Shown here piece after piece: positions 37,804-47,996 of a DNA stretch of 64,000 nucleotides (position 1 is the first letter of the stretch; each line of letters starts with the position of its first letter). Location: positions 1 to 64,000 of the forward strand of contig CAVYDG010000014.1 in assembly GCA_963767245.1 (NCBI GenBank). The letters are read 5' to 3'. Origin of the DNA: Roseiarcus sp963767245. Its GTDB lineage: Bacteria; Pseudomonadota; Alphaproteobacteria; Rhizobiales; Beijerinckiaceae. The notes below the pieces were generated by a model. The model was not told the origin of the DNA. It ran no database searches and worked only from the letters and a program-made list of their open reading frames with translations. The position numbers and the translations under genes were made by a program.

Positions 37804-37885
37804 GGATCAAGTCTCTCGAGGGCGGGTTTTGGAACAGCGCCAGTCCATAGTGGCCCGGAGCCGGAGAGGCAAGGCTTGCCGCCGC

Positions 37886-38185
37886 TCACTCGCCGGGCAA
37901 ACGCCAGACTCCATAGCGCCACGGACGCGCCCAGGAGGCGCTGAGCGCGAGCCGCTCGGGCGGCGGATCGTAACCCGAGCCGCCCCAGGGGTGGCAGCGG
38001 CACACCCGCGCCACACCCATCCACGAGCCCGCCCACAGGCCATGCCGCTGGACCGCCTCGTCCGCATAGGCCGAGCAGGTCGGCAAGTATCGGCACTGCC
38101 GGCCAATGAGGCTCGAAAGCGTGAGCTGGTAGAAGCGGATCAGCGCGCGAGCGGCGCGCCGAGGGCTGAGGACAAGCGCGCTCAC
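37886..38185 (-). CDS. yidD: Membrane protein insertion efficiency factor YidD
   Basis: 99 residues. The conserved core is FYQLTLSSLIGRQCRYLPTC, SAYADEAVQRHGLWAGSWMG and RCHPWGGSGYDPPP, with the three Cys in the usual places. YidD is a small amphipathic protein at the inner membrane that assists YidC. It overlaps the end of the upstream scaffold gene by 4 bases. Confidence 0.95.
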   Translation of the reverse strand: MSALVLSPRRAARALIRFYQLTLSSLIGRQCRYLPTCSAYADEAVQRHGLWAGSWMGVARVCRCHPWGGSGYDPPPERLALSASWARPWRYGVWRLPGE

Positions 38186-38640
38186 GGCGCCGGCGCGGCC
38201 TCTTCCGCCGCATGGCGCGCGGCGATCTGACCGAGCGCATCGGCGACCGCGTCGAACGTCAAAAGGGTGGAGGCGTGGCGGGCTTTATAGCCGCGCACCG
38301 GCTCGAGAACGGCGAATTCGGCCCACTTGCCGCCCGGCGGCGGACCGTCGGCCTTCAGCATCCGCGTCATCTGGTCGCGCAGGGCGTGAAGCTCCTCCGC
38401 CGTCGCGCCAACCACGTGGCGCGCCATCAGCGATGACGAAGCCTGGCCGAGCGCGCAAGCCTTGACGTCATGGGCGAAATCGACCACCCGTCCGTCCCTG
38501 ACGCAAAGGTCGACCACGACTGTCGAGCCGCAGAGGCGCGAATGCGCCTTGGCGGTGGCGTCCGGATTTGCCAGTCGCCCAAGCCGGGGGACATTCGCCG
38601 CCAGTTCGAGGACGCGCCGATTGTAGATGTCGTCGATCAT
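38182..38640 (-). CDS. NifU/IscU-like iron-sulfur cluster scaffold protein
   Basis: 152 residues from ATG 38640. The three cysteine ligands appear as RLCGSTVVVDLCVRDGRV and VKACALGQASSSLM, matching the IscU N-terminal-like fold (Cys, Cys and Cys in ACALG). The conserved Asp of the SufU branch is not clear. The usual role is transient assembly of Fe-S clusters. Coupled to yidD downstream and divergent from hisI. Confidence 0.85.
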   Translation of the reverse strand: MIDDIYNRRVLELAANVPRLGRLANPDATAKAHSRLCGSTVVVDLCVRDGRVVDFAHDVKACALGQASSSLMARHVVGATAEELHALRDQMTRMLKADGPPPGGKWAEFAVLEPVRGYKARHASTLLTFDAVADALGQIAARHAAEEAAPAP

Positions 38641-38731
38641 CGTGGCCCAATTTCGGTCCGCCCTATATAAGTGACGGGAAAGCCGAAATCGAGAGGCGTG
38701 CGCCAGAGTTGCGCGCCGAAGAGAGACGCGA

Positions 38732-39175
38732 ATGGATAGCGCTGGTTCCAACGCCGAGCTCGGCCCTGCGCCTGGCGACACGAGCGATCGCGAGGAGGGG
38801 TTGGCGTTCAAGCCGAAGTTCGGCGCGGACGGTCTCGCCACTTGCGTAACGGTCGACGCGACGCGCGGCGACATATTGATGGTCGCCCACATGAACGAGG
38901 CCGCATTGCGGGCGACACTTGCAACCGGCGTCCTCCATTATTGGTCGCGCTCTCGCGGCGCGCTGTGGCGGAAGGGGGACACGTCCGGCCGAACCCAGAC
39001 GCTGGTCGAATTGCGCGTCGATTGTGATCAGGACGCCTTTCTGGCTCTGGTTGAGGTTGGCGGCGATGGCGGCGCTTGCCACACCGGCCGGCGCTCGTGC
39101 TTCTACCGCCGGGTCGAGACGGACGGAGACGCCGCCCGGTTGGCGTTCATCGAACCGCCGGTGGCGGCCGGCTGA
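38732..39175 (+). CDS. hisI: Phosphoribosyl-AMP cyclohydrolase
   Basis: 147 residues. DGLATCVTVDATRGDILMVA, HMNEAALRATLATGVLHYWS, LWRKGDTSGRTQTLVELRVD and CDQDAFLALVEV followed by ACHTGRRSCFYR carry the zinc-binding Cys residues and catalytic region. It opens the adenine ring of PR-AMP in histidine synthesis. It is a free-standing HisI without the HisE domain. Its start is 92 bases from the divergent scaffold gene, which must contain both promoters. Confidence 0.95.
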   Translation: MDSAGSNAELGPAPGDTSDREEGLAFKPKFGADGLATCVTVDATRGDILMVAHMNEAALRATLATGVLHYWSRSRGALWRKGDTSGRTQTLVELRVDCDQDAFLALVEVGGDGGACHTGRRSCFYRRVETDGDAARLAFIEPPVAAG

Positions 39176-39316
39176 CGATCGGCGCGCAATTGGGAACCGG
39201 CGCAGGTCGCGCGGAGTTGAACGACCTGACGTTAATTCTCTGGCGATATCTGGCGCGCAAGCTTAAGTTTCGCAGCGGAAGGCGAGACGCGAGGCTATTT
39301 GTGGGCGAGTTGGGCG

Positions 39317-40324
39317 ATGTTCTTGGCGGCTTACCGCAAAAACGAGACTGACTCTGGGGCGGGGGGCGGACGGTCTCGGCGGGCGAAAGTGGGCGTCGTG
39401 CTCGGCGCCGGCGCGGCGCGCGGCTGGGCCCACATCGGCGCAATGCAGGAACTCGACGCGCTGGGATTGAGACCGGATGTCGTGGTCGGCTCATCGATCG
39501 GCTCGCTGGTCGGCGGCTGCTACGCCGCCGGGCGGCTTGAGATGCTGGAGGAGTTCGCCCGCTCGCTGACCAGGCGGCGGGTGCTCGGCCTGCTCGATTT
39601 CTCGTTCACGCGCAGCGGCCTTTTTGGCGGCGCGCGGTTGCGCGCGAGGCTCGAGGCCGCGCTCGGCGGGATTCAAATCGAGGATCTGCCGATCCGGTTC
39701 GCCGGCGTCGCCACCGAGATCGGCGACGGGCACGAGATATGGCTCAGGCGCGGCTCCCTGGTCGAGGCGATCCGCGCTTCCTACGCCCTGCCCGGTGTAT
39801 TTGAACCGGTTAAGATCGACGGGCGCTGGCTGTTCGATGGCGCGATCGTCAATCCGGTGCCGGTCAGCGTGGCGCGCGCGCTCGGCGCCGAGCGGGTCAT
39901 CGCGCTCAACGTTTCGAGCGACAGTGTCGGTCGCGGCACGGCCCTGCAAGATCCGTTCGGCCGCGTGGAGGAGCCGTCGGCGGCGGCTCACGAGCCGACG
40001 AGCGACAGCAGCGGGATGATTTCGCGTTGGTGGCGCGGCGGCGCCGTCTGGTCCCGCGCCGACGCCAACGCCGATGCTTCGGCCCCGGGCTTGCTGACCT
40101 CGATGGTGAGCGCCTTCGATATTCTCCAGGACCGCATCATGCGCTCGCGGCTGGCCGGCGATCCGCCGGACGCTTTGGTGCAGCTCAAGGTCGGCAGGAT
40201 CGGCATGTTCGAGTTTCACCGCGCCGATGAGCTGATCAGGCTCGGACGCGAGGCGGTCCGAAAAGCGGCCGCCGAAATCATGCAGCAGGCCGAACCGGCG
40301 CGGGTAGACGCCGCCGGGGCCTGA
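39317..40324 (+). CDS. Patatin-like phospholipase (RssA type)
   Basis: 335 residues from ATG 39317. The oxyanion loop is VVLGAGAARGWAHIG, the nucleophile elbow GSSIGS, and the catalytic Asp lies in LFDGAIVNPVPVS, so the Ser-Asp dyad is complete. Bacterial RssA-like patatins hydrolyse acyl lipids; the physiological substrate is unknown. A Ser/Ala-rich linker at about residues 220-250 is less conserved. Confidence 0.88.
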   Translation: MFLAAYRKNETDSGAGGGRSRRAKVGVVLGAGAARGWAHIGAMQELDALGLRPDVVVGSSIGSLVGGCYAAGRLEMLEEFARSLTRRRVLGLLDFSFTRSGLFGGARLRARLEAALGGIQIEDLPIRFAGVATEIGDGHEIWLRRGSLVEAIRASYALPGVFEPVKIDGRWLFDGAIVNPVPVSVARALGAERVIALNVSSDSVGRGTALQDPFGRVEEPSAAAHEPTSDSSGMISRWWRGGAVWSRADANADASAPGLLTSMVSAFDILQDRIMRSRLAGDPPDALVQLKVGRIGMFEFHRADELIRLGREAVRKAAAEIMQQAEPARVDAAGA

Positions 40325-40342
40325 CTTCTCGCCCGCCCGTCC

Positions 40343-40774
40343 TCAGGCGGTCGCGATATATTCGCGCAGCGCCTTGCGCTCGCTGTCGAGGGCGTTGACG
40401 TGCCGCTTGACGACGTCGCCGATGGAAATGATGCCGATCAGGCGCCCGTCCTCGACCACCGGGACATGGCGAAACCGGCCCGCCGTCATCGTCTGCATGA
40501 CATGCTCGATGGTGTCGTCGCGAGTGACCGTGATGACCTTCGGCGTCATGTGACGCGATACCGGATCCTCGAGCGCCGACGCTCCGTGCTTGCCGAGGAC
40601 CCGGACCACGTCGCGCTCCGAAAGAATGCCGAGCACGCTCTGTGAAGCGTCCGAGACGACCACCGCTCCCACGCCTTTCGACGCGAGGAGCTCCACGACT
40701 TCCTTCAGGGTGCGGTGCGGCTGGGTGGTGAACACATCGCGCCCCTTGTCGTCGAGAATGCGCGCAACTGTCAT
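40343..40774 (-). CDS. CBS-pair domain protein
   Basis: 143 residues from ATG 40774, preceded by GGGGAGAG. Two CBS motifs fill the protein: TLKEVVELLASKGVGAVVVS with VLGILSERDVVRVL, and DTIEHVMQTMTAGRFRHVPV with LIGIISIGDVVKRH. Such stand-alone CBS pairs bind adenosine nucleotides or NADH and act as energy sensors; no partner enzyme is adjacent. Confidence 0.92.
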   Translation of the reverse strand: MTVARILDDKGRDVFTTQPHRTLKEVVELLASKGVGAVVVSDASQSVLGILSERDVVRVLGKHGASALEDPVSRHMTPKVITVTRDDTIEHVMQTMTAGRFRHVPVVEDGRLIGIISIGDVVKRHVNALDSERKALREYIATA

Positions 40775-40873
40775 CGCTCTCTCCCCTTTTCGGGCGGTCT
40801 TGTGACGGGCCGCCGCTGAATCAGCAAGATGCGCCGTCAATTGGGCGTGATCAAGTCCTTGTTAAACACAAAT

Positions 40874-41638
40874 CTAACGTAAGCCCGCATCGACGAGGAA
40901 ACATTGCTTGGTGATCATTGCGCTGTCGTCGGCGGCGAGGAACAGCGCCGCCCGCGCGACATCCTCCGGCGCGATGCTGCGGTGGATAAGACATTGGCGC
41001 GTGCGGAATTCGGCGATGTCGGCCTCGCTCATCCACAGACGCCGCTGCCGCTCGGTCACCACGAGGCCTGGCGCAATGGCGTTGACCCGGATGTTGTCGG
41101 GGCCGAACTCGCGCGCGAGGCTTTTGGTCAGGCCGACGATCGCCGCCTTGGCGGCGGAGTACGCGGTCAGCTGCGCGATCCCGATCATCCAGGCGGTCGA
41201 TGAGAAATTCACGATTGAGCCGCCGCCGAGTTCGCGCATCGACCGGCGCGCGATCTGGGCGGCGAAGAACTGGTGCTTGAGATTGAGCGCCATCGTGCGG
41301 TCCCAATCCTCTTCGCTGATCTCGTGGGCATGGTGGCGCTGATCGTTGGCGGCGTTGTTGATGAGGACGCCGATCGGTCCGAGCCGCTGCCGGACCTCCT
41401 CCATCGCCGCCTCGAGCGCGGGGATGTCGGTCAAGTCGCAGTGGAGGAACAACGGCGGCGGGCCGGAGGCGCCGATCTTCGCCGCGAGCTCCTTGGACGG
41501 CCCGGCGGCGATGTCGACAAAGGCGACATTCGCCTTCTGCGCGGCGAAAGCCTCGACCATGGCCGCGCCGATCCCCGAGCCGCCGCCGGTGATGAAGACG
41601 ACCCGGTCGAGGAGCGATGGATAGCGGGCGAAGGACAT
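40874..41638 (-). CDS. Short-chain dehydrogenase/reductase (sugar-dehydrogenase-like)
   Basis: 254 residues. VVFITGGGSGIGAAMVEAFA is the cofactor loop, VLINNAAND the NNAG equivalent, VNFSSTAWM carries the catalytic Ser and AYSAAKAAI the Tyr-Lys dyad. The C-terminal AAEDSAMITKQCFLVDAG pattern (here LAADDSAMITKQCFLVDAGL) is typical of hexose/pentose dehydrogenases of this superfamily. The substrate remains unknown. Confidence 0.88.
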   Translation of the reverse strand: MSFARYPSLLDRVVFITGGGSGIGAAMVEAFAAQKANVAFVDIAAGPSKELAAKIGASGPPPLFLHCDLTDIPALEAAMEEVRQRLGPIGVLINNAANDQRHHAHEISEEDWDRTMALNLKHQFFAAQIARRSMRELGGGSIVNFSSTAWMIGIAQLTAYSAAKAAIVGLTKSLAREFGPDNIRVNAIAPGLVVTERQRRLWMSEADIAEFRTRQCLIHRSIAPEDVARAALFLAADDSAMITKQCFLVDAGLR

Positions 41639-41780
41639 GTGGGGCCTTTTCGTTGCGCCAGGGACGGCGCCAAGTTAGAGCGCAACTCGGTTGGACGGAA
41701 CCCTCGCGGACGTCGCGGCTCGGCCGAAGCGATCCCAGGCGAGGGGCGAGTTTGGGCTCGGCGGCGAAATAGCGCCAAGC

Positions 41781-41836
41781 AAGACCAAGCCAGGCCAAAT
41801 AAATCCAAGCACAATTTCTTGGATTTGCTTGGTCTT
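41781..41836. repeat. Nested inverted repeat forming a long hairpin
   Basis: Outer arms AAGACCAAGC (41781-41790) and GCTTGGTCTT (41827-41836) pair perfectly. Inner arms AAATCCAAG (41801-41809) and CTTGGATTT (41818-41826) pair perfectly around an 8-base loop; 10 unpaired bases lie on the left only. It lies at the start of the lower-GC island, upstream of the SDR gene. No T run follows on either strand that would make it a simple terminator. Confidence 0.7.
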
Positions 41837-42301
41837 ATTTGTCCGAATCCAGACTTTTCAATGAGTTGCGGCGGAAAAATAGAAAAATTCCCACTCCTTT
41901 CTCCCTCGCAGGGGCATCGCACGCGTTGGGCGGTGTCGTTCCAGCGAATGGGAAAACAAATAGGAATCAATTCTGTTTTTCGCAAGTGTCAGATGCCATA
42001 AAATTGCGCGCGGTTGGCTTCCGACCGGGAGGCGTCGCCGTGCCGGCTGGCGGCGACAATCGACCATAGGGCGTCCGAGCCAAGAGGTCTCACCAGGGGC
42101 CGGGTCGGGTCAAGTGGAGGACATTGAGCGTACTCAATTGCACTATGGGCCAACGAGAAACTCATCGCACGTCGGTTTGCGCAACCGAATATCGAGACAA
42201 TCAACAGTTTTTGGGTTCAACTTCCGCTTCGGGTGGAGGCTCGCCGTTGCGCGGCGACCGTTGATAGTTCGAACTTCGGTAGTGTCTCAGTTTAAAAATT
42301 G
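41837..42301. other. Lower-GC non-coding stretch at the island border
   Basis: Base composition falls clearly below the flanks. I see no frame with family features and no tRNA, only short chance frames. Confidence 0.4.
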
Positions 42302-42598
42302 ATGGGCTTGACGCTCATCGCCCGCGCCCCATTTCCCGTCCTATGCTTAGCGGAAAGCGCGGAGCACAATGTGGACAGGGATTTTAGGGCGGAGGTCGAG
42401 GAGCAGCTCGACGGTATCGCCCGCAACAGGGAAATTTGGAAGCGGCGTCTGCCCGATCTCAGACGGGAGGGCGCCTCTCCCTCAGAAGAATTGGTTCGGG
42501 AGGTCGAAGATCACCTTAAAGGATTAGATGAGTCCGCAAAACGGCTTAGGGAAATATTGAGAAAATATAAGGCGCGGAAAAATGCCAACTGGACCTAA
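42302..42598 (+). CDS. Small coiled-coil protein of unknown function
   Basis: 98 residues from ATG 42302; an internal GTG at 42371 (VDRDFRAEVEEQLDGIARNR) would give the well-behaved helical part only. From there on it is charged and heptad-like: EELVREVEDHLKGLDESAKR, LREILRKYKARKNANWT. I recognise no family. Its end overlaps the next start by 17 bases, so the pair is probably co-translated. Confidence 0.5.
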   Translation: MGLTLIARAPFPVLCLAESAEHNVDRDFRAEVEEQLDGIARNREIWKRRLPDLRREGASPSEELVREVEDHLKGLDESAKRLREILRKYKARKNANWT

Positions 42599-42809
42599 GG
42601 GCGAGAAGCGCCCCGCCGACGTGAACGCTCGCGCCGTCCTTATCGCCAAGATCGCAACTGGCGAGGTTGAGGATGTTGGCCGCGATCCGGCAAAGGAACT
42701 TCACCGAAAGGGTGGCTTAAAGGGCGGGAGGGCTAGGGCTTCTGCCCTTTCTCCGGAGAAGCGCCGCGAGGTCGCGATGAAGGCTGCGGCGGCGCGCTGG
42801 AAGAAGTAG
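42582..42809 (+). CDS. Small basic histone-H1-like/RNA-binding-like protein
   Basis: 75 residues. The start MPTGPKGEKRPADVNARAVL, then KIATGEVED, HRKGGLKGGRARA and LSPEKRREVAMKAAAARWKK, match a small family common in rhizobia that ends in the KAAxARW block. It is strongly basic, so nucleic-acid binding is likely. Its last 77 bases overlap the convergent DUF3467 gene. Confidence 0.7.
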   Translation: MPTGPKGEKRPADVNARAVLIAKIATGEVEDVGRDPAKELHRKGGLKGGRARASALSPEKRREVAMKAAAARWKK

Positions 42810-43173
42810 CGTTTTCAGCTGTCGCCCGATTTTTTGCGGCCCTCAAAATGCCAACGATTGCTGCGGCGTCGCTTCCCGGCGCGGTCTCTTCGGTTGGGAT
42901 ATTAAGCTCTCCGTAAAGAGTTTCGTACGCTTTTAGTGTTTCGTTGAGGGAATTTAGCAGAGCTTTGAAATGCTGCGGCGAGAAAGTTACAGAGACTTGA
43001 TCTACCGCGGCCAGTTGCCCTGGCGTTATTTCTGCGTTTCGTTGAAAGTTCAAAGTTATATCAAACGGTCCTAATTGTGTTTGACTCGCGTTTGAGTATA
43101 TCTCTCTATATTGTGGGTCTCGCGCCCTCGGAAGATTTGTAGACGCAATGGGCTTCGGGTCGTGGCCGGGCAC
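42733..43173 (-). CDS. DUF3467 family protein
   Basis: 146 residues from GTG 43173, preceded by GGAGGAG. The DUF3467 core is DPQYREIYSNASQTQLGPFD, ITLNFQRN and QVSVTFSPQHFKALLNSLNE with LKAYETLYGELNIP. The C-terminus from about residue 110 is Ala/Ser/Pro-rich and disordered-looking, where it overlaps the opposite gene. Function unknown. The stop of the XRE gene lies inside its ribosome site, so translation is coupled. Confidence 0.8.
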   Translation of the reverse strand: MPGHDPKPIASTNLPRARDPQYREIYSNASQTQLGPFDITLNFQRNAEITPGQLAAVDQVSVTFSPQHFKALLNSLNETLKAYETLYGELNIPTEETAPGSDAAAIVGILRAAKNRATAENATSSSAPPQPSSRPRGASPEKGQKP

Positions 43174-43176
43174 GTC

Positions 43177-43605
43177 TTACTCCTCCAGAACTATTGGTCG
43201 TCGATGTCTTCCTGTGGGCAAGGTCACCGGATTACGCGAGGGCGATCCATTGAAGACAAGATACAGGGCGTCGGCTCCAGAGGATTGCGGCTCTGCACTA
43301 CGATCCGGCTCACTCATTGCGGGATGCTGAACGTTCGAGATGTTCCGGTCGTTATCAAAGACAACGGTGTACTCCATTGATGCGTGGACGGCTCGAAGCA
43401 AATCGCTCACCGTGTCAAGGGTCCAATTAGACGGTCCAGACAGCCATGTACTCACTTGCGATGGTTTTCGTCCAATCGTGGCAGCAATCTTTGCCTGGGT
43501 GACGCCGTTCTCTGCAGCAGCTCTTTCGAGTGCTTCAATGACCTTATCGTATACCCTATTGCGGTTGATCTCCGCGAAAAGGGCGAATTCATAAGGGTAG
43601 TTCAT
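43177..43605 (-). CDS. XRE-family helix-turn-helix regulator
   Basis: 142 residues. Helix-turn-helix at about residues 33-60: GVTQAKIAATIGRKPSQVST with WLSGPSNWTLDTVSDLLRAV, then MEYTVVFDNDR as in phage-type or HigA-like antitoxins. The C-terminal 60 residues are polar. ATG 43605 overlaps the stop of the upstream gene (ATGA). It may be both the antitoxin and the autorepressor of the operon (inference). Confidence 0.8.
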   Translation of the reverse strand: MNYPYEFALFAEINRNRVYDKVIEALERAAAENGVTQAKIAATIGRKPSQVSTWLSGPSNWTLDTVSDLLRAVHASMEYTVVFDNDRNISNVQHPAMSEPDRSAEPQSSGADALYLVFNGSPSRNPVTLPTGRHRRPIVLEE

Positions 43606-44129
43606 TTTTGTACCCGTATAGTCACCGTTGCATTCTCCGTTATATAGCTACTGTATCGGAAGTGTGGCGCGTCAGTGAAAAAATTTACCAGGCCGGCGGC
43701 CTTGTAGTGATCTTCGCAGACAAGTTTCTCATACTCGAACTGCGGCGACCACATGCCTCCCATTCCCTTTCTAAGTTTTACATGTGTTCCAATGAAAACA
43801 TCTGGAAGCGCGAAGCGCCCGAATACCCGGAGGGAGGGCCTCGGTTTCCGGCTCAGGAGTTCCCAGTGCTCATATTTTGGCGGCTTAAGCTGCTTCATGA
43901 TCGCGTTCGTCATTCTCCCGTTCTCAACGAAGTGGATCATTGCGGCCTCAAGTTTGGCCCATCGCTGCCGCACTTTTTCATCCGGATCGCGCTTCCCCAT
44001 CTCAAGGTCATCTCGCAGCGGTGCGCATATCAAAAAAGCGCGGTGCCTCCCGATCCAAGAGTTGGTCGGCTTCACTACGGACAAACGATTTTGTCGTTTC
44101 GCCTCTTCTATCTCGGGCGAAGTTAACAT
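43602..44129 (-). CDS. HigB/RelE-like candidate toxin, first gene of a three-gene operon
   Basis: 175 residues from ATG 44129 (MLTSPEIEEAKRQNRLSVVK). The central part, FVENGRMTNAIMKQLKPPKY, then HWELLSRKPRPSLRVFGRFA and LPDVFIGTHVKLRKGMGG, resembles the beta-sheet core of RelE/HigB ribosome-dependent nucleases, including basic residues in the RKPRPSLRVFGRF strand. The length exceeds the usual 90-120 residues because of both termini. The order toxin-first followed by an XRE gene matches higBA. The family assignment is by resemblance only; I cannot exclude a different fold. Confidence 0.5.
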   Translation of the reverse strand: MLTSPEIEEAKRQNRLSVVKPTNSWIGRHRAFLICAPLRDDLEMGKRDPDEKVRQRWAKLEAAMIHFVENGRMTNAIMKQLKPPKYEHWELLSRKPRPSLRVFGRFALPDVFIGTHVKLRKGMGGMWSPQFEYEKLVCEDHYKAAGLVNFFTDAPHFRYSSYITENATVTIRVQK

Positions 44130-44312
44130 ATAACTTAATATCCCAGCCCGCAAGGGCGCCTACGCAACTTTAGCGGAGAAAAATCGACAACGGCGGGAAC
44201 CGTCCGACGCTTTCCACGCTGCGAGGTCCGGTTCGCGCCGACCCGGCCTCCTTCGTCGATGCAAGCAGGCGTCCCCCGGTTCGGTGACACAGCGGATGTC
44301 GGCGGGCCCCCG

Positions 44313-45107
44313 TCAGGCAACGGAGCGCAGCAGCCCGAGCAGCTCGCGATGCATGGTTTCGTTGCCGCAGCAGATCGAGCCGGTTTCGAGGTAATTGGCC
44401 TCGCCGTCGGCGCCGGTGACGAAGCCGCCGGCCTCGCGGACCAGGAGCGAGCCGGCCGCGATATCCCAGGAATTGAGGCCCCGCTCCCAGAAAGCGTCGA
44501 AGCGGCCGGCGGCGACATAGGCGAGGTCAAGCGCGGCGCAGCCCATCCGGCGGACATTGACGACCTGCTGCATCACCGCCGCCAGCTCGGCCAGGAATCG
44601 CGGATGCTGCGCCATCTTGCCGAGATGGGGAATCCCGCAGCCGAAAATCGCCTGCGACAACTCGCTGCGCCCGGCGACCCGCAAGCGGCGATTGCCGCCG
44701 AACGCCCCCTGCCCCTTCTCGGCGACAAACATGTCGTCGTTGGCCGGATTGTAGACGACGCCGGCCACGATCTGCCCGTCGCGCTCGAGCGCGATCGAAA
44801 TCGCGAACAGCGGGATCGCATGGAGAAAGTTGGTCGTCGCGTCGAGCGGATCGATATGCCAAGTGTGACTCTTATCGGAGCCCTCGACGCGCCCGCTCTC
44901 CTCCATGACGAAGCCGTAGCCGGGGCGCGCCTTGGCGAGCTCGGCGTAGAGGGTCTTCTCCGCCCGATTGTCGGCGAGGCTGACGAAATCGCCCGGCCCC
45001 TTCATCGACACCTGCAGTTCGCCGACCTCGCCGAAATCGCGCTTCAAGCCGCGTCCGGCCTTGATCGCGGCGCTGGTCATCACGGTCATCAGGGCGGAGC
45101 GGATCAT
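44313..45107 (-). CDS. suhB: Inositol monophosphatase family protein
   Basis: 264 residues from ATG 45107. Metal-site motifs: GPGDFVSLADNRAEKTLYAE, EESGRVEGSDKSHTWHIDPL, then DATTNFLHAIP and GLNSWDIAAGSLLVREAGG. The family consensus DPLDGTTNFLHGIP is altered at two Gly positions to Ala (DPLDATTNFLHAIP), which is unusual for such a conserved block; the metal-binding Asp and Glu residues remain. It would dephosphorylate inositol-1-phosphate or related compounds and may act on ribosome biogenesis as SuhB does. Confidence 0.9.
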   Translation of the reverse strand: MIRSALMTVMTSAAIKAGRGLKRDFGEVGELQVSMKGPGDFVSLADNRAEKTLYAELAKARPGYGFVMEESGRVEGSDKSHTWHIDPLDATTNFLHAIPLFAISIALERDGQIVAGVVYNPANDDMFVAEKGQGAFGGNRRLRVAGRSELSQAIFGCGIPHLGKMAQHPRFLAELAAVMQQVVNVRRMGCAALDLAYVAAGRFDAFWERGLNSWDIAAGSLLVREAGGFVTGADGEANYLETGSICCGNETMHRELLGLLRSVA

Positions 45108-45251
45108 CGAATTTCGTCCGGGGGGCGAGGGCGGGAGGACGTTTATGGGAGCCGCGGCGCCGAGGCAACTTCGCGCCGGCAGGATTCGCGCTTGCAAATC
45201 TCTGCGGACCAGACGATTCGTTGCCCGTATTTCTCGGGGAGCGGGTGGCTG

Positions 45252-46919
<1,668 letters not shown>

Positions 46920-46940
46920 ACGCCGGCGAATCCCCGGCGC

Positions 46941-47996
46941 TCAGCGGGGCGTTGGCGCGTCCTCACGCACCAGTTTCTCCGCCTTGAGCGCTCGCCACAG
47001 CGCGGCAGGCAGCTTTGCGCTCATCATCGCGGCGTTGCGTCTGACTTCGCTTGCGCGCTGCGCGCCGGCGATGACGCTGACGACCGAGGGATGGCCGAGC
47101 GGAAATCGCAGCGCGGCTTCGGGCAGCCTGACTTTGAAACTCTTGCAGATGTGCTGGATGCGGCGGACCCGTTCCTTCACTTCGTCCGGCGCCCGTCCAT
47201 AATTATAATGAGCGTCCGCCTTGGCCCCGGTCGCCAATATGCCGGAGTTGAAAGGCCCGCCGATGACAACGGCGATCTTCTTTTCCTGGCACAGCGGCAG
47301 AAAACTCGTCAGCGCCCCCTGTTCGAGAAGGGTATAGCGGCCAGCGAGCAGGAAGACGTCGAAGTCGCCGGCGCGCGCCAGTTTCTCGGCCACATCCCAT
47401 TCGTTGATTCCCGCTCCGATTGCTTTGATCGCCCCGGACGCGCGCAATTCGTCCAGCGCGCGATAGCCGCCGGTCATGAATTCCTTGATCCGCACGTCGG
47501 CAGCTTCTTTGCTCCCGTGGGTGAAGGTGTCGACGTCGTGGCCAAAAACGATATCCACTTGATCGAGACCGAGTCGCTCGAGCGAGAATTCGAGCGACCG
47601 CATCACGCCGTCGTAGGAATAGTCAAAGCGTTCCCGCCGCGACGGCGTCTCGAAGAAGGCGTCCTGCCGCGAGCGTTCTTGCGGCTTGCAGAGCTCGAGA
47701 AGTCGGCCGACCTTGGTTGAGATCAGGTACGAAGCTCTCGGCTTCGCCCTCAGAAGCCCGTTCAATCTGGTCTCGGAAAGCCCCAGGCCATAGAGCGGCG
47801 CGGTGTCGAAATATCGGCAGCCCGAGGCCCAGACGGCCTCCAGCATGACCCGCGCTTCTTTTTCCGTCATTGGCCGATAAAGATTGCCGAGCGGCGCTCC
47901 GCCGAAACCAAGTTCGGTGAACGGCAGCTCCACGCCGCGGCGCGTAACGAACTTTCGCACCCGCGCGCTCCGCGCATTCGTGGACGCCGCCATCAA
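46941..47996 (-). CDS. Aldo/keto reductase (D-threo-aldose dehydrogenase-like)
   Basis: 351 residues. AKR barrel with LPFTELGFGGAPLGNLYRPM, the catalytic Tyr in YFDTAPLYGLGLSETRLNGL, Lys in YLISTKVGRLL and His in DIVFGHDVDTF. The sequence pattern matches the L-fucose/D-threo-aldose 1-dehydrogenase and pyridoxal dehydrogenase branch. Substrate probably an aldose (inference). Confidence 0.88.
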   Translation of the reverse strand: MMAASTNARSARVRKFVTRRGVELPFTELGFGGAPLGNLYRPMTEKEARVMLEAVWASGCRYFDTAPLYGLGLSETRLNGLLRAKPRASYLISTKVGRLLELCKPQERSRQDAFFETPSRRERFDYSYDGVMRSLEFSLERLGLDQVDIVFGHDVDTFTHGSKEAADVRIKEFMTGGYRALDELRASGAIKAIGAGINEWDVAEKLARAGDFDVFLLAGRYTLLEQGALTSFLPLCQEKKIAVVIGGPFNSGILATGAKADAHYNYGRAPDEVKERVRRIQHICKSFKVRLPEAALRFPLGHPSVVSVIAGAQRASEVRRNAAMMSAKLPAALWRALKAEKLVREDAPTPR

